DNA of 56,646 nucleotides from a virus: positions 1 through 56,646 of the IMG/VR virus record IMGVR_UViG_3300035092_000017; one strand, written 5' to 3'. The notes beneath the pieces were generated by a model. The model did no database searches, was not told the DNA's origin, and saw only the letters and a list, made by a program, of their open reading frames with translations. Shown here piece by piece: positions 56,264-56,646 of the stretch; position 1 is the first letter of the stretch; each line of letters starts with the position of its first letter. A program made the translations under genes and the position numbers.

Positions 56264-56646
56264 ATGAGCAACTTAAACGTGCTCAGGTTGAAGTTAGGAC
56301 TGACCAGTGGACCGACCGGTTCGACGGGTCCGACTGGTCCAACCGGAGCGCCAAGCACTGTTCCAGGGCCAACAGGTCCGAGTGGTCCGACTGGTCCTAC
56401 GGGTGCTACTGGCCCCACCGGTGCCGCATCTACAATTGCAGGCCCGACAGGGCCAACAGGCCCCACGGGTCCCACGGGTGCTAACTCAACAATTCCCGGC
56501 CCCACTGGTGCAACCGGACCTACAGGACCCACCGGTGCTAACAGCACAGTTGCGGGACCTACGGGCCCTACCGGACCTACTGGTCCGACTGGAGCGGATT
56601 CCACGGTTGCGGGTCCTACGGGTCCTACGGGTCCTACGGGTCCGAC
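56264..56646 (+). CDS. collagen-like GPT-repeat fibre protein, N-terminal part
   Basis: First part of the gene completed at 1-1037 across the contig junction. Starts at ATG 56264 ([20 protein letters not shown]), with a 14-residue non-collagen head, then GPTGPT triplets with short spacers ([20 protein letters not shown]). The reading frame at the right edge continues in the frame used at position 3 of the window. Confidence 0.88.
   Translation, partial: MSNLNVLRLKLGLTSGPTGSTGPTGPTGAPSTVPGPTGPSGPTGPTGATGPTGAASTIAGPTGPTGPTGPTGANSTIPGPTGATGPTGPTGANSTVAGPTGPTGPTGPTGADSTVAGPTGPTGPTGP
56520..56646. repeat. terminal overlap, right copy (circular contig)
   Basis: Identical to 1-127; see that entry. 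It lies inside the collagen-repeat region, so the overlap itself is repetitive and the circular join could hide a collapsed or lost triplet block. Confidence 0.93.

Overview
The window is an essentially complete circular genome of a tailed phage. Bases 1-127 are repeated exactly at 56520-56646, so the contig closes on itself with a unit of 56,519 bp. It carries a large terminase, a probable portal, a probable scaffold, a probable major capsid protein, internal virion proteins and a tail-tubular-like protein. There is no tape measure, sheath or baseplate, which suggests a podovirus-type virion. No integrase, DNA polymerase, tRNA or recognisable endolysin was seen. The host is not stated by the sequence. 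Many Ig-like and LamG-type secreted domains and the gene style would fit Verrucomicrobiota or Planctomycetota, but that is a low-confidence guess.

Layout. (1) 56264 through the junction to 16860, rightward: a Gly-Pro-Thr collagen-like fibre protein that spans the contig ends, a GT4 glycosyltransferase, adhesin-like proteins (some with signal peptides), and internal virion proteins. Two HNH endonuclease genes are inserted here on the opposite strand. (2) 25363 to 16850, leftward: a tightly overlapping early operon of small zinc-ribbon and unknown proteins, a RecE-like nuclease and a RecA-like ATPase. (3) 25364-28867: two copies of a divergent control region and a decayed third copy, with short rightward genes, a short leftward operon and several terminators. 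(4) 32558 to 28868, leftward: an HTH replication-initiator-like gene carrying phased repeats that look like an origin, plus HNH, DUF3310-like and DUF7694-like genes. (5) 32587-34188, rightward: a VRR-NUC nuclease and a tandem pair of two-membrane-segment proteins. (6) 41251 to 34169, leftward: HNH, capsid protein, Cys-helix repeat proteins and a putative lysis cassette that includes a response-regulator receiver domain fused to a holin-like membrane domain. (7) 41304-51100, rightward: a small XRE-type HTH, then a glycan operon (GT9, two GT2-like, GT11, a GH130-like protein, a SAM methyltransferase and an FkbM methyltransferase) that ends in the scaffold gene. (8) 56174 to 51097, leftward: terminase, two Cys-rich small proteins, portal and a small protein.

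Best candidates for something new: (a) a phage-encoded glycosylated collagen fibre, with a Thr-rich GPT triplet protein plus at least five glycosyltransferases and two methyltransferases, reminiscent of the glycosylated BclA fibre of Bacillus spores; (b) a CheY-like receiver domain fused to a holin-like membrane domain, which could link lysis to host phosphorelay state; (c) a duplicated divergent promoter and leader module whose RNA stems covary between copies and which can form a pseudoknot; (d) helically phased repeats inside the replication gene; (e) HNH genes flanked by 8-9 bp direct repeats.
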